The notes under the pieces were generated by a model. That model did no database searches and was not told the DNA's origin. It was given only the letters and a program-made list of their open reading frames with translations. A stretch of 64,000 nt of DNA, from positions 1,054,001 through 1,118,000 of the forward strand of contig JAJKFL010000012.1 in NCBI GenBank assembly GCA_021186555.1, written 5' to 3'. The first letter of the stretch is position 1. Every line of letters starts with the position of its first letter. The DNA comes from Reticulitermes speratus (Eukaryota > Arthropoda > Insecta > Blattodea > Rhinotermitidae). Shown here in pieces: positions 11,981 through 23,463 of this stretch. A program made the position numbers and the translations under genes.

Positions 11981-12479
11981 AGGTTGGACACCGAAGTGGC
12001 TCAGGACAGTGACAAGCGGTTATCGTGAACACAGGAACTAACCTTCGTGTTCTTACAAGGACAAGAATGTCTTGACTGGTCGAGGAACTGTTAGTTCCGC
12101 GGAACTACATCGCTGTGTCCAGATTAGCTCTGGTGCCCACCGTGAGCCCAGCCTGCCAGCTAATTATCCGGTCCGTCTGGCACTGCCTGGCGCTACGTCT
12201 CCACGCCCCCCACAGGTTACAGAGCCCGCCCTCCGTCCCGAGTTAAGAGGGACACGCTGCAACCTCGGTTCGCTTCACAAACGGCAACAGCCCAGTGCAA
12301 GCAGAACGCCAACTCATGGGCCAGGTCAGCCGGAACGAGCACCCACCGTAAACAGAGCCCTTCTTATGACGCTTACAGTCGCTCAGCTTGTCAACATTCA
12401 CTGCCTTTCGTGGCAATATAAAATGCATCACCGTGATCACAACAGTCCGCCAGTAGCCTCTGGTGCAGGCCTTGAGAAG

Positions 12480-12920
12480 CTGACAGTTCCTCAGCTAGTC
12501 AATAAATTTCCCCGCATTTTATGGAACCCAAATGTTCATCACCGTGTCCACATCAGCCCGCTACTCGCCCTATCCTAACGCACATTCACCCAGACCACAC
12601 CAGCCCATTCTACGTCTTTACAACCATTTTAATATTACCCTCCAATGCCTACGTCTCTTTCCTTAAGTTTCCCCACAAAAAGACATACGTGCCACATGTC
12701 CTGCCCATCTCATCTCCCCTAACTTGATCACCCTAATAATATTTGCTGAGCAGTACAGACCACAAAGCTCCTCATTATGTAGTTTTCTCCAGTCCCCCTC
12801 TCAGCCCCCCATGTCCCCCTCAGCACCCTATTCTCGAACACCCTCAGCCTGTGTTCTCCCCCCAGTGTGACAGACCAAGTTTCACACCCATACAAAACAA
12901 CAGGCACAATTATACTTCTG
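12480..12920 (-). mobile_element. Non-LTR retrotransposon 3' fragment
   Basis: Read on the minus strand, this matches the LINE tails at 22900 and 56245. It has the segment encoding a YGCETWS-type motif (complement of GACAGACCAAGTTTCACACC, about 12867-12886), the GGCTGAGGGTGTTCGAGAAT block and the GCCAACAGTTCC-like terminal area near 12480. The reading frame is broken. Confidence 0.7.
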
Positions 12921-13149
12921 AACATTTCGGTCTCCACAGTCCCAGACAGCACACGGCACGACGAAACGTCGTCACTTCCATCCGCTCTGCGCAGTTTCCA
13001 CACAGCCGCCAGACCGCTGACGGTCGCCGTTCTGACGGACGCAGTTTCAGACCCTGTGACGTGACGACCAGGAAGCAATGCTCACGTGCTCACGTAGCGG
13101 CACGTCAGTCGCTGTTAATTGCTCGCTGCGAGTCCCGTTACGGCGGTCC

Positions 13150-13275
13150 GTGAGCAGCATAGCGTAGCGGTAGTTACTTGTACTGAGGAGGTGCCCAGGT
13201 CGACACCAACAGACCTGAGGGTTTTCGTGGTACTCTTCAGACCTTCCCAAATGTCGATATAGCACGTCCGTCAAC
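13150..13275 (+). mobile_element. Possible additional tRNA-derived SINE head
   Basis: GAGCAGCATAGCGTAGCGGT resembles an A box region, and CCAGGTCGACACC about 35 nt later resembles a degenerate B box. No second copy was found here, so the assignment is weak. Confidence 0.3.
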
Positions 13276-13394
13276 ACCCTGTCCTATTCATTACTGACAA
13301 TTCATCCTACTATCAGATACAGCGTCATGAAATAAACAAGACAGAAGCACGACCATGACACTATAACCTCGTAGTGTCAATAAAAGTGTGGGGC

Positions 13395-13668
13395 AGAAGA
13401 CAAATGCATGCATGGTTTTGTGGGGACGCCGGAAGGAAAGAAACTATTCGGAAGACCTAGACGTAGATGGGAGGCTATTATAATGGATCATATATGGGAT
13501 GGGAGGGCGTGGACCACATTAATCTTGCCGAGGATAGAGACACGTGGCGGGCTGTTGTGAGCACGGTAATGAACCTTCGGGCTCCATAATATGCGGGGAA
13601 ATTCTTGAGTGGCTGAGGAACTGGTAGCTTCTCAAGGAGTGCTCTGTTCCATGGTGTTAGCTCAGTAG
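13395..13668 (+). mobile_element. Non-LTR retrotransposon 3' fragment
   Basis: This shares with the other LINE tails the GGAAGACCTAGACGTAGATG segment, GGCGGGCTGTTGTGAGCACG, GGTAATGAACCTTCGGGCTC and the terminal CTTCTCAAGGAGTGCTCTG. Frame breaks are present. It lies in the opposite orientation to the fragment at 12480-12920. Confidence 0.75.
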
Positions 13669-14820
13669 TGACAGTGTTACCAACTTGCTGTCATTAACAC
13701 ATGTTCCGGTCCGCAGTCTGCTTGTCCAGCTTTTACAAATTGGGCCCTCAAGGCCATGCTTATTTCAGAATTAACATCTGGAACTACTAACATTACAGGC
13801 AACTGTCAGGACACTCCCATCACACGGGTACCGCCACTGACCACTGGCTGTCTGCAGTAGGTACGCCACTGCTCGTAAGACAACAGTTTCAAATCTTGTG
13901 AAGTTTGACCGCATTTTAAATCTGGGGTTCTTACCTTTACTTAACGTTAATGTTTATAAAGCAAACGAAGCATATAGACACAAGAACTGTAAATCGGTAA
14001 TGAGAACGCATAAAGGCACAAGCAGCACATAAAACTTTTGCATTGCACTGTATTCGCTTCGTATACGAATTGCTAACATGTTAAGTGCCGCTGCTTTAAG
14101 CGTAGCAACACTGCAAAGAAAGTGAATGGTATGATGTCGTTGTTAGGCATCAGCTTAACGTTCTGTCCGTGCTAGTGAACTAGAAACACTTCCACCTAAC
14201 TCATTTCATGCAAACAGTTACTGTATGTGCGCGCACTGTCGACACCGTACCTCATTAAGTGCGGATGTTTCACTCAAGTAAAAGCCTATAACAGACCGCG
14301 GTGTACTCTAAAATGCGAATACTCCATAGTCTTTATAGTCTTTCCGCCTTCAGTACTTACACACTAGCAACCACAGGCAGTGTGTCCTAATTTAAATCAC
14401 CCTGTATAATGTAACGTTACGCCGATGTCCATAATCTGCAGGCTGCAAACACTACAAGAACGTGTTGGCCATTTAAACAACGGGCCGACGATGTCACGTT
14501 GTTTGAGCATGCGCAGAACCAATATTAACATTCCAGCAGTACACACAAGCGCCGAGTACACTAGAAACACTACAAGAAATAAGGACCGACGTCTGAGCCA
14601 CGTCTTGTGCCTGACAGACGTTTTATACCGGGGGGGGGGGGGGGGGGGGGGGGGACACTGCAGGCGGTCAACTTACGTATCTCGGCATGTCTGGTGTTTC
14701 GAGTAACTGCAAATAGTATCTGACGCTTTTAGGCCATCTTCAAATGTTTAAGAAACGCTTTATGTGGAGGCCACGTCTGTCTGTCTGTAACCTAGTTTCG
14801 AATTTTCATAAATTATACAG
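13669..14820. other. no gene recognised; contains a second G25 run
   Basis: No exon or RNA gene was found. A run of 25 G lies at 14630-14654, the same length as the run at 9982-10006. The segment 14760-14820 leads into the 114-bp array. Confidence 0.5.
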
Positions 14821-16530
14821 CTGCAGCGTACCGCGCAGTAAACACACTCCGTCTCAGTTATACAAACCAGTCAGTTAATGTTGTACAGTGAAATAATCGC
14901 TGTTTGTTCTGAGATCCACACAAAACACATAAATACAGTCCGTACCGCGCAGTAAACACACTCCGTCTCAGTTATACAAACCAGTCAGTTAATGTTGTAC
15001 AGTGAAATAATCGCTGTTTGTTCTGAGATCCACACAAAACACATAAATACAGTCCGTACCGCGCAGTAAACACACACCCGTCTCAGTTATACAAACCAGT
15101 CAGTTAATGCTGTACAGTGAAATAATCGCTGTTTGTTCTGAGATCCACACAAAACACATAAATACATCCGTACCGCGCAGTAAAACACATCCGTCTCAGT
15201 TATACAAACCAGTCAGTTAATGTTGTACAGTGAAATAATCGCTGTTTGTTCTGAGATCCACACAAAACACATAAATACAGTCCGTACCGCGCAGTAAACA
15301 CACTCCGTCTCAGTTATACAAACCAGTCAGTTAATGCTGTACAGTGAAATAATCGCTGTTTGTTCTGAGATCCACACAAAACACATAAATACAGTCCGTA
15401 CCGCGCACTAAACACACTCCGTCTCAGTTATACAAACCAGTCAGTTAATGCTGTACAGTGAAATAATCGCTGTTTGTTCTGAGATCCACACAAAACACAT
15501 AAATACAGTCCGTACCGCGCACTAAACACACTCCGTCTCAGTTATACAAACCAGTCAGTTAATGTTGTACAGTGAAATAATCGCTGTTTGTTCTGAGATC
15601 CACACAAAACACATAAATACAGTCCGTACCGCGCAGTAAACACACTCCGTCTCAGTTATACAAACCAGTCAGCTAATGTTGTACAGTGAAATAATCGCTG
15701 TTTGTTCTGAGATCCACACAAAACACATAAATACAGTCCGTACCGCGCAGTAAACACACTCCGTCTCAGTTATACAAACCAGTCAGCTAATGTTGTACAG
15801 TGAAATAATCGCTGTTTGTTCTGAGATCCACACAAAACACATAAATACAGTCCGTACCGCGCAGTAAACACACTCCGTCTCAGTTATACAAACCAGTCAG
15901 CTAATGTTGTACAGTGAAATAATCGCTGTTTGTTCTGAGATCCACACAAAAAAACATAAATACAGTCCGTACCGCGCAGTAAACACACTCCGTCTCAGTT
16001 ATACAAACCAGTCAGTTAATGTTGTACAGTGAAATAATCGCTGTTTGTTCTCAGATCCACACAAAACACATAAATACAGTCCGTACCGCGCAGTAAACAC
16101 ACTCCGTCTCAGTTATACAAACCAGTCAGTTAATGCTGTACAGTGAAATAATCGCTGTTTGTTCTGAGATCCACACAAAACACATAAATACAGTCCGTAC
16201 CGCGCACTAAACACACTCCGTCTCAGTTATACAAACCAGTCAGTTAATGCTGTACAGTGAAATAATCGCTGTTTGTTCTGAGATCCACACAAAACACATA
16301 AATACAGTCCGTACCGCGCAGTAAACACACTCCGTCTCAGTTATACAAACCAGTCAGCTAATGTTGTACAGTGAAATAATCGCTGTTTGTTCTGAGATCC
16401 ACACAAAACACATAAATACAGTCCGTACCGCGCAGTAAACACACTCCGTCTCAGTTATACAAACCAGTCAGTTAATGTTGTACAGTGAAATAATCGCTGT
16501 TTGTTCTGAGATCCACACAAAACACATAAA
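14821..16530 (-). repeat. 114-bp tandem array, copy 1 (15 units, reverse orientation)
   Basis: About 15 units of 114 bp, containing CCGTACCGCGCAGTAAACAC, AAACCAGTCAGTTAATGTTG and CAGTGAAATAATCGCTGTTT. The same monomer forms arrays at 27678-29045 and 57439-62283 in the opposite orientation. The element's single-copy flank (GTGTGGGCAGAACGTAGAAT to AGTAACCACTGGGCTTTAGA) is at 16938-17010. It is separated from the array by an inserted TIR transposon at 16533-16933. Confidence 0.96.
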
Positions 16531-16532
16531 TA

Positions 16533-16933
16533 CAGGGCATACACAAAAGAATGGTGCGGTTTCAAAAGTGAATAAAAAATTTGTCTCACATTACACGGGC
16601 ACAACATACACCGTCAGCGGCGGCAACTGTCCAAGTTTCTCATGCGCTACCAGCAGTTCGCTTCTCATGCTTCTCATCCATGAAATTCGTGATCGGATAA
16701 CGCATGCACTGCAGGCCATTACAGCGGACATGCTACACCGGGTCTGAGATGAGTTTGATTACCGTGTGGATGTGTGTCGTGTGACCCAGGGTGCATATAT
16801 TGAAGGATTGTAATTACCAAATGAGAAACTTGGACAGTTGCCACCGCTGAAGGTGTATGTTGTGCCCGTGTAAGGTGAGACATACATTTTTTATTAACTT
16901 TTGATACCGCACCATTCTTTTGTGTATACCCTG
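16533..16933 (+). mobile_element. Tc1/mariner-type element with transposase remnant
   Basis: Terminal inverted repeats of about 105 bp: the left end CAGGGCATACACAAAAGAAT pairs with the right end ATTCTTTTGTGTATACCCTG. TA dinucleotides flank both ends (16531-16532, 16934-16935). The interior (about 16680-16812, plus strand) encodes a degraded C-terminal transposase segment: an ITADMLHRV-like stretch, then EFDYRVDVCRVTQGA and an IE-containing end, with a stop after the HRV part. The conserved DDE core is missing. It is inserted precisely in the 114-bp array family, so it is younger than that repeat. Confidence 0.78.
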
Positions 16934-17363
16934 TACACTGTGTGGGCAGAACGTAGAATTTGTGAATGTTAAACATGGCGGTACATATAGTAACCACTGG
17001 GCTTTAGACGGTCAAATGAAGCACCAACTGAAGGCATGTGGGTCAACTGTGTGTCACATCGCCACAAGCCCCCCATGCTCTTAGCAGCACACAACAAACA
17101 CAAAGGTGTCTCTCTTTACGCCAGCAACACAGTCGATGGCCCTTAGCCGTAAGAACTGCACGCTTCACTGGAGGCCTTTGACCGACGTCCTATATACGTA
17201 GCATCAGTACGAAGTGCTTAGCACTTTCAAACACCGAATTCATCTAAACAGTATTCAACAAGTTAGGAAACATTTGACAGCAAGCCACAACGTAGCACAC
17301 AGAACTACTGACGACATTATTTTGAAGTAATCAATCTTACTTCGAAACTACTTTCTTAGTCTG

Positions 17364-17580
17364 ACCCCTTGTACCTACTGACTGATCACACTCAGTGACA
17401 CACGACACTCGGTAGGACTCCTCTGGACGAGTGATCAGTCCGACGCAGAGACCTCTACCTGACAACACACATCACTCACAAGAGACAGACATCCATGCCC
17501 TAGGCGGGATTCGAACCCACAATCCCAGCAAGCGAGCGACCGTAGACCGAAGCCTTAGACCGCGCGGCCACTGCGATCAG
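17364..17580 (-). mobile_element. tRNA-derived SINE, family C
   Basis: On the minus strand, a tRNA-like head GGCCGCGCGGTCTAAGGC is followed by a B box GGGTTCGAATCCCGCC at about 17507-17522. The body is then AGGTAGAGGTCTCTGCGTCG and GAGGAGTCCTACCGAGTGT. Copies also lie at 26848-27082 and 37430-37688. The long acceptor-side arm suggests descent from a class II tRNA (leucine-like), which is inference. Confidence 0.8.
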
Positions 17581-17716
17581 CTCGAAACAGAACTATAGAC
17601 GAAAATCGAATCTCAACAAAATGTGGGGACGGTTCATGAAATGCCTACAGACGTCCGTGCAAACTGACAAACTGCTACTGTGAGCAAGCTTCAGACAGTC
17701 TGCAGTGCTCAATAGT

Positions 17717-18003
17717 CGGCCGCGATAGCTCAGTCGGTATAGCTACGGGCTGGACGGCCCGAGGATTGAATCCCGGTGGGGGGGGGGGGGCAGATTTTCC
17801 GCAACCGTCCGGACCAGCCCTGGGGCCCACCCAGCCTCCTACACAATGGGTACCGGGTCATTCCCGGGGGTAAAGCGGCCGGGACGTGGAGTTGACCACC
17901 TACCCTCATCTAGCGCCGAGGTTAAAGAAAGAGTAGAGCTATACCTCTACTCCCCCTCTGGGCCTTGATGGCCTGTTATAGGGAGAACTTGACCTTTACC
18001 TTC
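17717..18003 (+). mobile_element. tRNA-derived SINE, family A
   Basis: The head is GGCCGCGATAGCTCAGTCGG, with the short form TATAGCTACGGGCTGG lacking the GACTCGC segment, and a B box GAGGATTGAATCCCGG. A run of 12 G follows. The body contains GGGGGTAAAGCGGCCGGG, and the tail ends GACCTTTACCTTC. Confidence 0.87.
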
Positions 18004-18239
18004 AATGCTCAATAAGGAACTCTATCCAGCGGTTTAGGCGCTGATACTGCACGACCTCCACATCAGGCGTTCTCTTTTTCAGTTGGCACTGAACGTCTAA
18101 CATAGCAAGCACATTGTATTGCTTCCTGAGCTGTCTTGTTACGCGCTGCGACAGCACAACAGAACGTAAGCACTTTTGATAGTGCAAAATGCATAATGAC
18201 TGTCGGACAGCCTCGTTCCATAAAGCACGAGAGAATAAA

Positions 18240-18960
18240 TATCACTTACTGAAAGACAAAGACGGACTGAGCTGAGAGTGATCTGCGTAATAGGAGGAGT
18301 GGGAGAAGGCGACTCAGCAGCTAGGTGATCTTATCCCGATTCGTCGGAACCAGTCACGTAAGGTCGAAAAAACTTTATTAAAATGGGTGACCACGGAAAA
18401 TTCGAAATCACGAACTTCGAGGTTCACGAAAGGTCGAAAAAAACGTTATTAAAATGGGCGACAACGGAAAATTCGAAATCACGAACTTCGAGGTTCACGA
18501 AATTCCAGACTCACGAAAGGTCGAAAAAAACTTTTATTAAAATGGGCGACAACGGAAAATTCGAAATCACGCACTTCCGAGGTTCACGAAATTCCAGACT
18601 CACGAAAGGTCGAAAAAACTTTATTAAAATGGGCGACAACGGAAAATTCGAAATCACGAACTTCGAGGTTCACGAAATTCCAGACTCACGAAAGGTCGAA
18701 AAAACTTTATTAAAATGGGCGACAACAGAAAATTCGAAATCACGAACTTCGAGGTTCACGAAATTCCAGACTCACGAAAGGTCGAAAAAAACTTTTATTA
18801 AAATGGGCGACAACGGAAAATTCGAAATCACGCACTTCCGAGGTTGACGAAATTCCAGACTCACGAAAGGTCCAAAAAAACTTTATTAAAATGGGCGACA
18901 ACGGAAAATTCGAAATCACGAACTTCGAGGTTCACGAACTTCCAGACGCAGCTGTACATG
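18240..18960 (+). mobile_element. Dispersed element X, copy A, with 86-bp expansion
   Basis: The 5' part reads CTTACTGAAAGACAAAGACG, then GAGCTGAGAGTGATCTGCG. The 3' end reads GAGGTTCACGAACTTCCAG followed by ACGCAGCTGTA. Both parts match the copy at 44960-46925, and the 5' half matches the reverse-strand copy at 47730-48245. The tandem expansion here is of the 3' half of the element. The superfamily is unknown; no terminal inverted repeat or coding sequence was recognised. Confidence 0.65.
18361..18950. repeat. 86-bp tandem array within element X
   Basis: About seven units containing AAGGTCGAAAAAACTTTATT, AAAATGGGCGACAACGGAAA, ATTCGAAATCACGAACTTCG and AGGTTCACGAAATTCCAGAC. The first unit is about 16 bp shorter because it lacks the ATTCCAGACTCACGA segment. 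Units differ by A-run length and by CACGAACTTCG versus CACGCACTTCCG. Confidence 0.93.
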
Positions 18961-19506
18961 GTTAACAAAACATAAGTGGCCAAAAATATAACAGCAAACG
19001 TCAGAAGAAATAACACAGTGGCTGAGAAATGCAAAGGTGTAAGTACAAGAACTGCAGTGGCACCAATACAAAAGGTGTAAATACAAAAACTGCAGTGGCA
19101 CCAATTCATAATCGCCCCGTCACTTCCCATTCCTCCGCACATAAAACACACGTTAAATGAACCCAGCAACAAACAGTCACTGCCTTCATGAGGCTCTCGG
19201 CAAGAAACTGGGGAAGTGTGTGCAGACTGTGTCGAAACGCAGACGAAGACATTCACAGCGCAGGACACAGCCTGCCCTGGAAAGCTGAGCGCTATTAAAC
19301 TTATTTGCATTGTGACAACGATATTCCTGCGTGTGACGCCGTGTAGTTCGTACACAGACATGAGCGACAGAGGAACCTGCTGTCTCCAGTTACAGCATAC
19401 AAAATGGACACACAGCAATGTTGTAAGATTATTTTCACTTTATAATAAATATGGAATAACTTTAGGTGCAAATCGTCTAGCGGTAAAAATATACTTACTT
19501 AAGACA
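18961..19506. other. no gene recognised
   Basis: A short direct duplication of the AACTGCAGTGGCACCAAT segment is visible at about 19049-19108. Open frames on both strands show no known domain. Confidence 0.45.
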
Positions 19507-20112
19507 AACCCGCTAGAATTATGGTTGGTGAAAAACTGCTAGAATTATGGTTGGTGAAAAACTGCTAGGATTATGGTTGGTGAAAAACTGCTAGGATTAT
19601 GGTTGGTGAAAAACTGCTAGAATTATGGTTGGTGAAAAACTGCTAGAATTATGGTTGGTGAAAAACTGCTAGGATTATGGTTGGTGAAAAACTGCTAGGA
19701 TTATGGTTGGTGAAAAACTGCTAGGATTATGGTTGGTGAAAAACTGCTAGGATTATGGTTGGTGAAAAACGGCTAGGATTATGGTTTGTGAAAAACTGCT
19801 AGGATTATAGTTGGTGAAAAACTGCTAGAATTATGGTTGGTGGAAACTGCTAGGATTATGGTTGGTGAAAAACTGCTAGGATTATGGTTGGTGAAAAACT
19901 GCTAGAATTATGGTTGGTGAAAAACTGCTAGAATTATGGTTGGTGAAAAACTGCTAGGATTATGGTTGGTGAAAAACTGCTAGAATTATGGTTGGTGAAA
20001 AACTGCTAGAATTATGATTGGTGAAAAACTGCTAGAATTGTGGTTGGTGAAAAACTGCTAGGATTATGGTTGGTGAAAAACTGCTAGAATTATGGTTGGT
20101 GAAAAACTGCTG
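19507..20112. repeat. 26-bp tandem array
   Basis: About 23 units of CTAGGATTATGGTTGGTGAA plus AAACTG, with the main variant CTAGAATTATGG. A few units carry single substitutions or a deletion (GGTGGAAACTG near 19849). It is followed after about 90 bp by the 23-bp array. Confidence 0.96.
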
Positions 20113-20201
20113 AAGACATTCAGTAATTAACTTCATTCTAAATAAGCAACCAAAATTTCAAACACATTCAGCATAACACAGCACTAATACAGGAAGAAGC
20201 A

Positions 20202-21045
20202 CTACCTGCACAGACCACAGCACTACCTGCACAGACCAACAAGCACTACCTGCACAGACCAACAAGCACTACCTGCACAGACCAACAAGCACTACCTGCA
20301 CAGACCAACAAGCACTACCTGCACAGACCAACAAGCACTACCTGCACAGACCAACAAGCACTACCTGCACAGACCAACAAGCACTACCTGCACAGACCAA
20401 CAAGCACTACCTGCACAGACCAACAAGCACTACCTGCACAGACCAACAAGCACTACCTGCACAGACCAACAAGCACTACCTGCACAGACCAACAAGCACT
20501 ACCTGCACAGACCAACAAGCACTACCTGCACAGACCAACAAGCACTACCTGCACAGACCAACAAGCACTACCTGCACAGACCAACAAGCACTACCTGCAC
20601 AGACCAACAAGCACTACCTGCACAGACCAACAAGCACTACCTGCACAGACCAACAAGCACTACCTGCACAGACCAACAAGCACTACCTGCACAGACCAAC
20701 AAGCACTACCTGCACAGACCAACAAGCACTACCTGCACAGACCAACAAGCACTACCTGCACAGACCAACAAGCACTACCTGCACAGACCAACAAGCACTA
20801 CCTGCACAGACCAACAAGCACTACCTGCACAGACCAACAAGCACTACCTGCACAGACCAACAAGCACTACCTGCACAGACCAACAAGCACTACCTGCACA
20901 GACCAACAAGCACTACCTGCACAGACCAACAAGCACTACCTGCACAGACCAACAAGCACTACCTGCACAGACCAACAAGCACTACCTGCACAGACCAACA
21001 AGCACTACCTGCACAGACCAACAAGCACTACCTGCACATACCACC
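20202..21045. repeat. 23-bp tandem array, nearly perfect
   Basis: About 36 units of CAACAAGCACTACCTGCACA plus GAC. Almost no differences are visible between units except at the two ends (first units lacking AACAA, last unit CACATACCACC). Such uniformity indicates recent expansion or strong homogenisation. Confidence 0.97.
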
Positions 21046-21342
21046 TGCCAGCTGCACAGACCACCTGCTGACATCAAACTGCTCAACAGTTTACTGTGCA
21101 CTAACAAAGTCTAACGAATAAGAAGGCTTGGTACAAAGCAGCACTAAGAATATACTTAAATACGCACTCCTTTTACTATGCTAATGAATTTACAAAGCTT
21201 AGAACAACTTGCTGTACAAGCTGTCCCTTTTATCGTGTCCCCGAGCGCGGCGGTTTTATCGCATAGCAAGCCTGCATCCGCCGGGACATCCCGTGACAGC
21301 AGCATACAAGTTTCACCTAGCCCCCCGCTCCCGCCACGGCAG

Positions 21343-22736
21343 CATTCACGGTGGCAGTTTGTTGTACTGTTTGTTACAACTGCAGACAGACACACACCGT
21401 AAGCAGATCGCTTAGCAACAGAGCTGCCACATTCACGGTGGCAGTTTGTTGTACTGTTTGTTACAACTGCAGACAGACACACACCGTAAGCAGATCGCTT
21501 AGCAACAGAGCTGCCACATTCACGGTGGCAGTTTGTTGTACTGTTTGTTACAACTGCAGACAGACACACACCGTAAGCAGATCGCTTAGCAACAGAGCTG
21601 CCACATTCACGGTGGCAGTTTGTTGTACTGTTTGTTACAACTGCAGACAGACACACACCGTAAGCAGATCGCTTAGCAACAGAGCTGCCACATTCACGGT
21701 GGCAGTTTGTTGTACTGTTTGTTACAACTGCAGACAGACACACACCGTAAGCAGATCGCTTAGCAACAGAGCTGCCACATTCACGGTGGCAGTTTGTTGT
21801 ACTGTTTGTTACAACTGCAGACAGACACACACCGTAAGCAGATCGTTAGCAACAGAGCTGCCACATTCACGGTGGCAGTTTGTTGTACTGTTGTTACAAC
21901 TGCAGACAGACACACACCGTAAGCAGATCGCTTAGCAACAGAGCTGCCACATTCACGGTGGCAGTTTGTTGTACTGTTTGTTACAACTGCAGACAGACAC
22001 ACACCGTAAGCAGATCGCTTAGCAACAGAGCTGCCACATTCACGGTGGCAGTTTGTTGTACTGTTTGTTACAACTGCAGACAGACACACACCGTAAGCAG
22101 ATCGCTTAGCAACAGAGCTGCCACATTCACGGTGGCAGTTTGTTGTACTGTTTGTTACAACTGCAGACAGACACACACCGTAAGCAGATCGCTTAGCAAC
22201 AGAGCTGCCACATTCACGGTGGCAGTTTGTTGTACTGTTTGTTACAACTGCAGACAGACACACACCGTAAGCAGATCGCTTAGCAACAGAGCTGCCACAT
22301 TCACGGTGGCAGTTTGTTGTACTGTTTGTTACAACTGCAGACAGACACACACCGTAAGCAGATCGCTTAGCAACAGAGCTGCCACATTCACGGTGGCAGT
22401 TTGTTGTACTGTTTGTTACAACTGCAGACAGACACACACCGTAAGCAGATCGCTTAGCAACAGAGCTGCCACATTCACGGTGGCAGTTTGTTGTACTGTT
22501 TGTTACAACTGCAGACAGACACACACCGTAAGCAGATCGCTTAGCAACAGAGCTGCCACATTCACGGTGGCAGTTTGTTGTACTGTTTGTTACAACTGCA
22601 GACAGACACACACCGTAAGCAGATCGCTTAGCAACAGAGCTGCCACATTCACGGTGGCAGTTTGTTGTACTGTTTGTTACAACTGCAGACAGACACACAC
22701 CGTAAGCAGATCGCTTAGCAACAGAGCTGCCACATT
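21343..22736. repeat. 87-bp tandem array
   Basis: About 16 units with GGTGGCAGTTTGTTGTACTG, TTTGTTACAACTGCAGACAG, ACACACACCGTAAGCAGATC and GCTTAGCAACAGAGCTGCCA. CTGCCAC...GTGGCAG forms an inverted repeat across the unit junction. One unit (about 21841-21900) has two single-base deletions (GATCGTTAG, TACTGTTGTTAC). The period is 29 codons, so both strands stay open. The open frames are a property of the period, not evidence of a protein. Confidence 0.96.
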
Positions 22737-22896
22737 TTGTGGGGGCCGAAGGTTCATTACCGCCACTTGTTCCTACAGTAAAGCCACCTCAGTCCACTCC
22801 ACATACACTCTACTTCTTTAACCTACAATAGGTTAATCAACCTTTCCCAGAAGGGCCCCAAAAACTTGAGGGTCATCTCTTGTTTGTTGTCAGTAG

Positions 22897-23425
22897 CGTG
22901 TGCCTGTTGTTTTGTATGGGTGTGAAACTTGGTCTGTCACACTGAGGGAGGAACATAGGCTGAGGGTGTTCGAGAATAGGGTGTTGAGGGGGATATTTGG
23001 GCCTAAGAGGGACGAGGTAACAGGGGAGTGGAGAAGACTACATAACGACGAACTTAATGATCTGTACTCATCACCAAATATTATTTGGGTGATCAAAACA
23101 AGAAGAATGAGGTAGGCGGGACATGTAGCACGTATGGGTGAGGGGAGAGGTGCATACAGGATTTTGGTGGGGAGACCTGAGGGAAGGAGACCACTTGGAA
23201 GATCCAGGCATAGATGGGAGAATAATATTAAAATGGATCTTCAAGAAGTGGGATGGGGGGCATGGATTGGATTGATATGGCTCAGGATAGGAACAGGTGA
23301 CGGGCTGTTGTGAGTGCGGTAATGAACCTTTGGGTTCCATAAAACGCGGGGAATTTCTTGACTAGTTGACGACCTGTTAGCTTCTCAAGAAGGACTCTGC
23401 TCCATGTAGTTAGTTAGTTAGTTAG
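22897..23425 (+). mobile_element. Non-LTR retrotransposon 3' end
   Basis: The plus strand encodes the C-terminal region after the reverse transcriptase: [20 protein letters not shown], then [19 protein letters not shown], and further on WAGHV-like and [10 protein letters not shown] segments. The frame is broken by a stop at the WAGHV area. The element ends with AACCTTTGGGTTCCATAAAA, a short untranslated piece and a (TTAG)n tail at about 23407-23425. Copies lie at 56245-56761 and elsewhere. The protein resembles C-terminal regions of RTE-like elements; clade assignment is tentative. Confidence 0.85.
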
Positions 23426-23463
23426 CATGTGTCCGCAGCACGACTGCTGCTAATTACACGTCT

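Noticed and set aside
12072..12578. 168-codon plus-strand frame rich in Pro and Arg
   Set aside because: Its 3' half lies in the antisense LINE tail and the rest has no recognisable domain or splice sites.
18063..19542. Membrane-protein-like minus-strand frame over 18861-19418
   Set aside because: It is hydrophobic by composition, runs into the 86-bp array, and has no splice context or recognisable domain.
21156..22821. Repetitive Cys-rich proteins on both strands of the 87-bp array
   Set aside because: Both strands are equally open, units are identical at DNA level including synonymous positions, and no signal peptide or flanking exon is seen.
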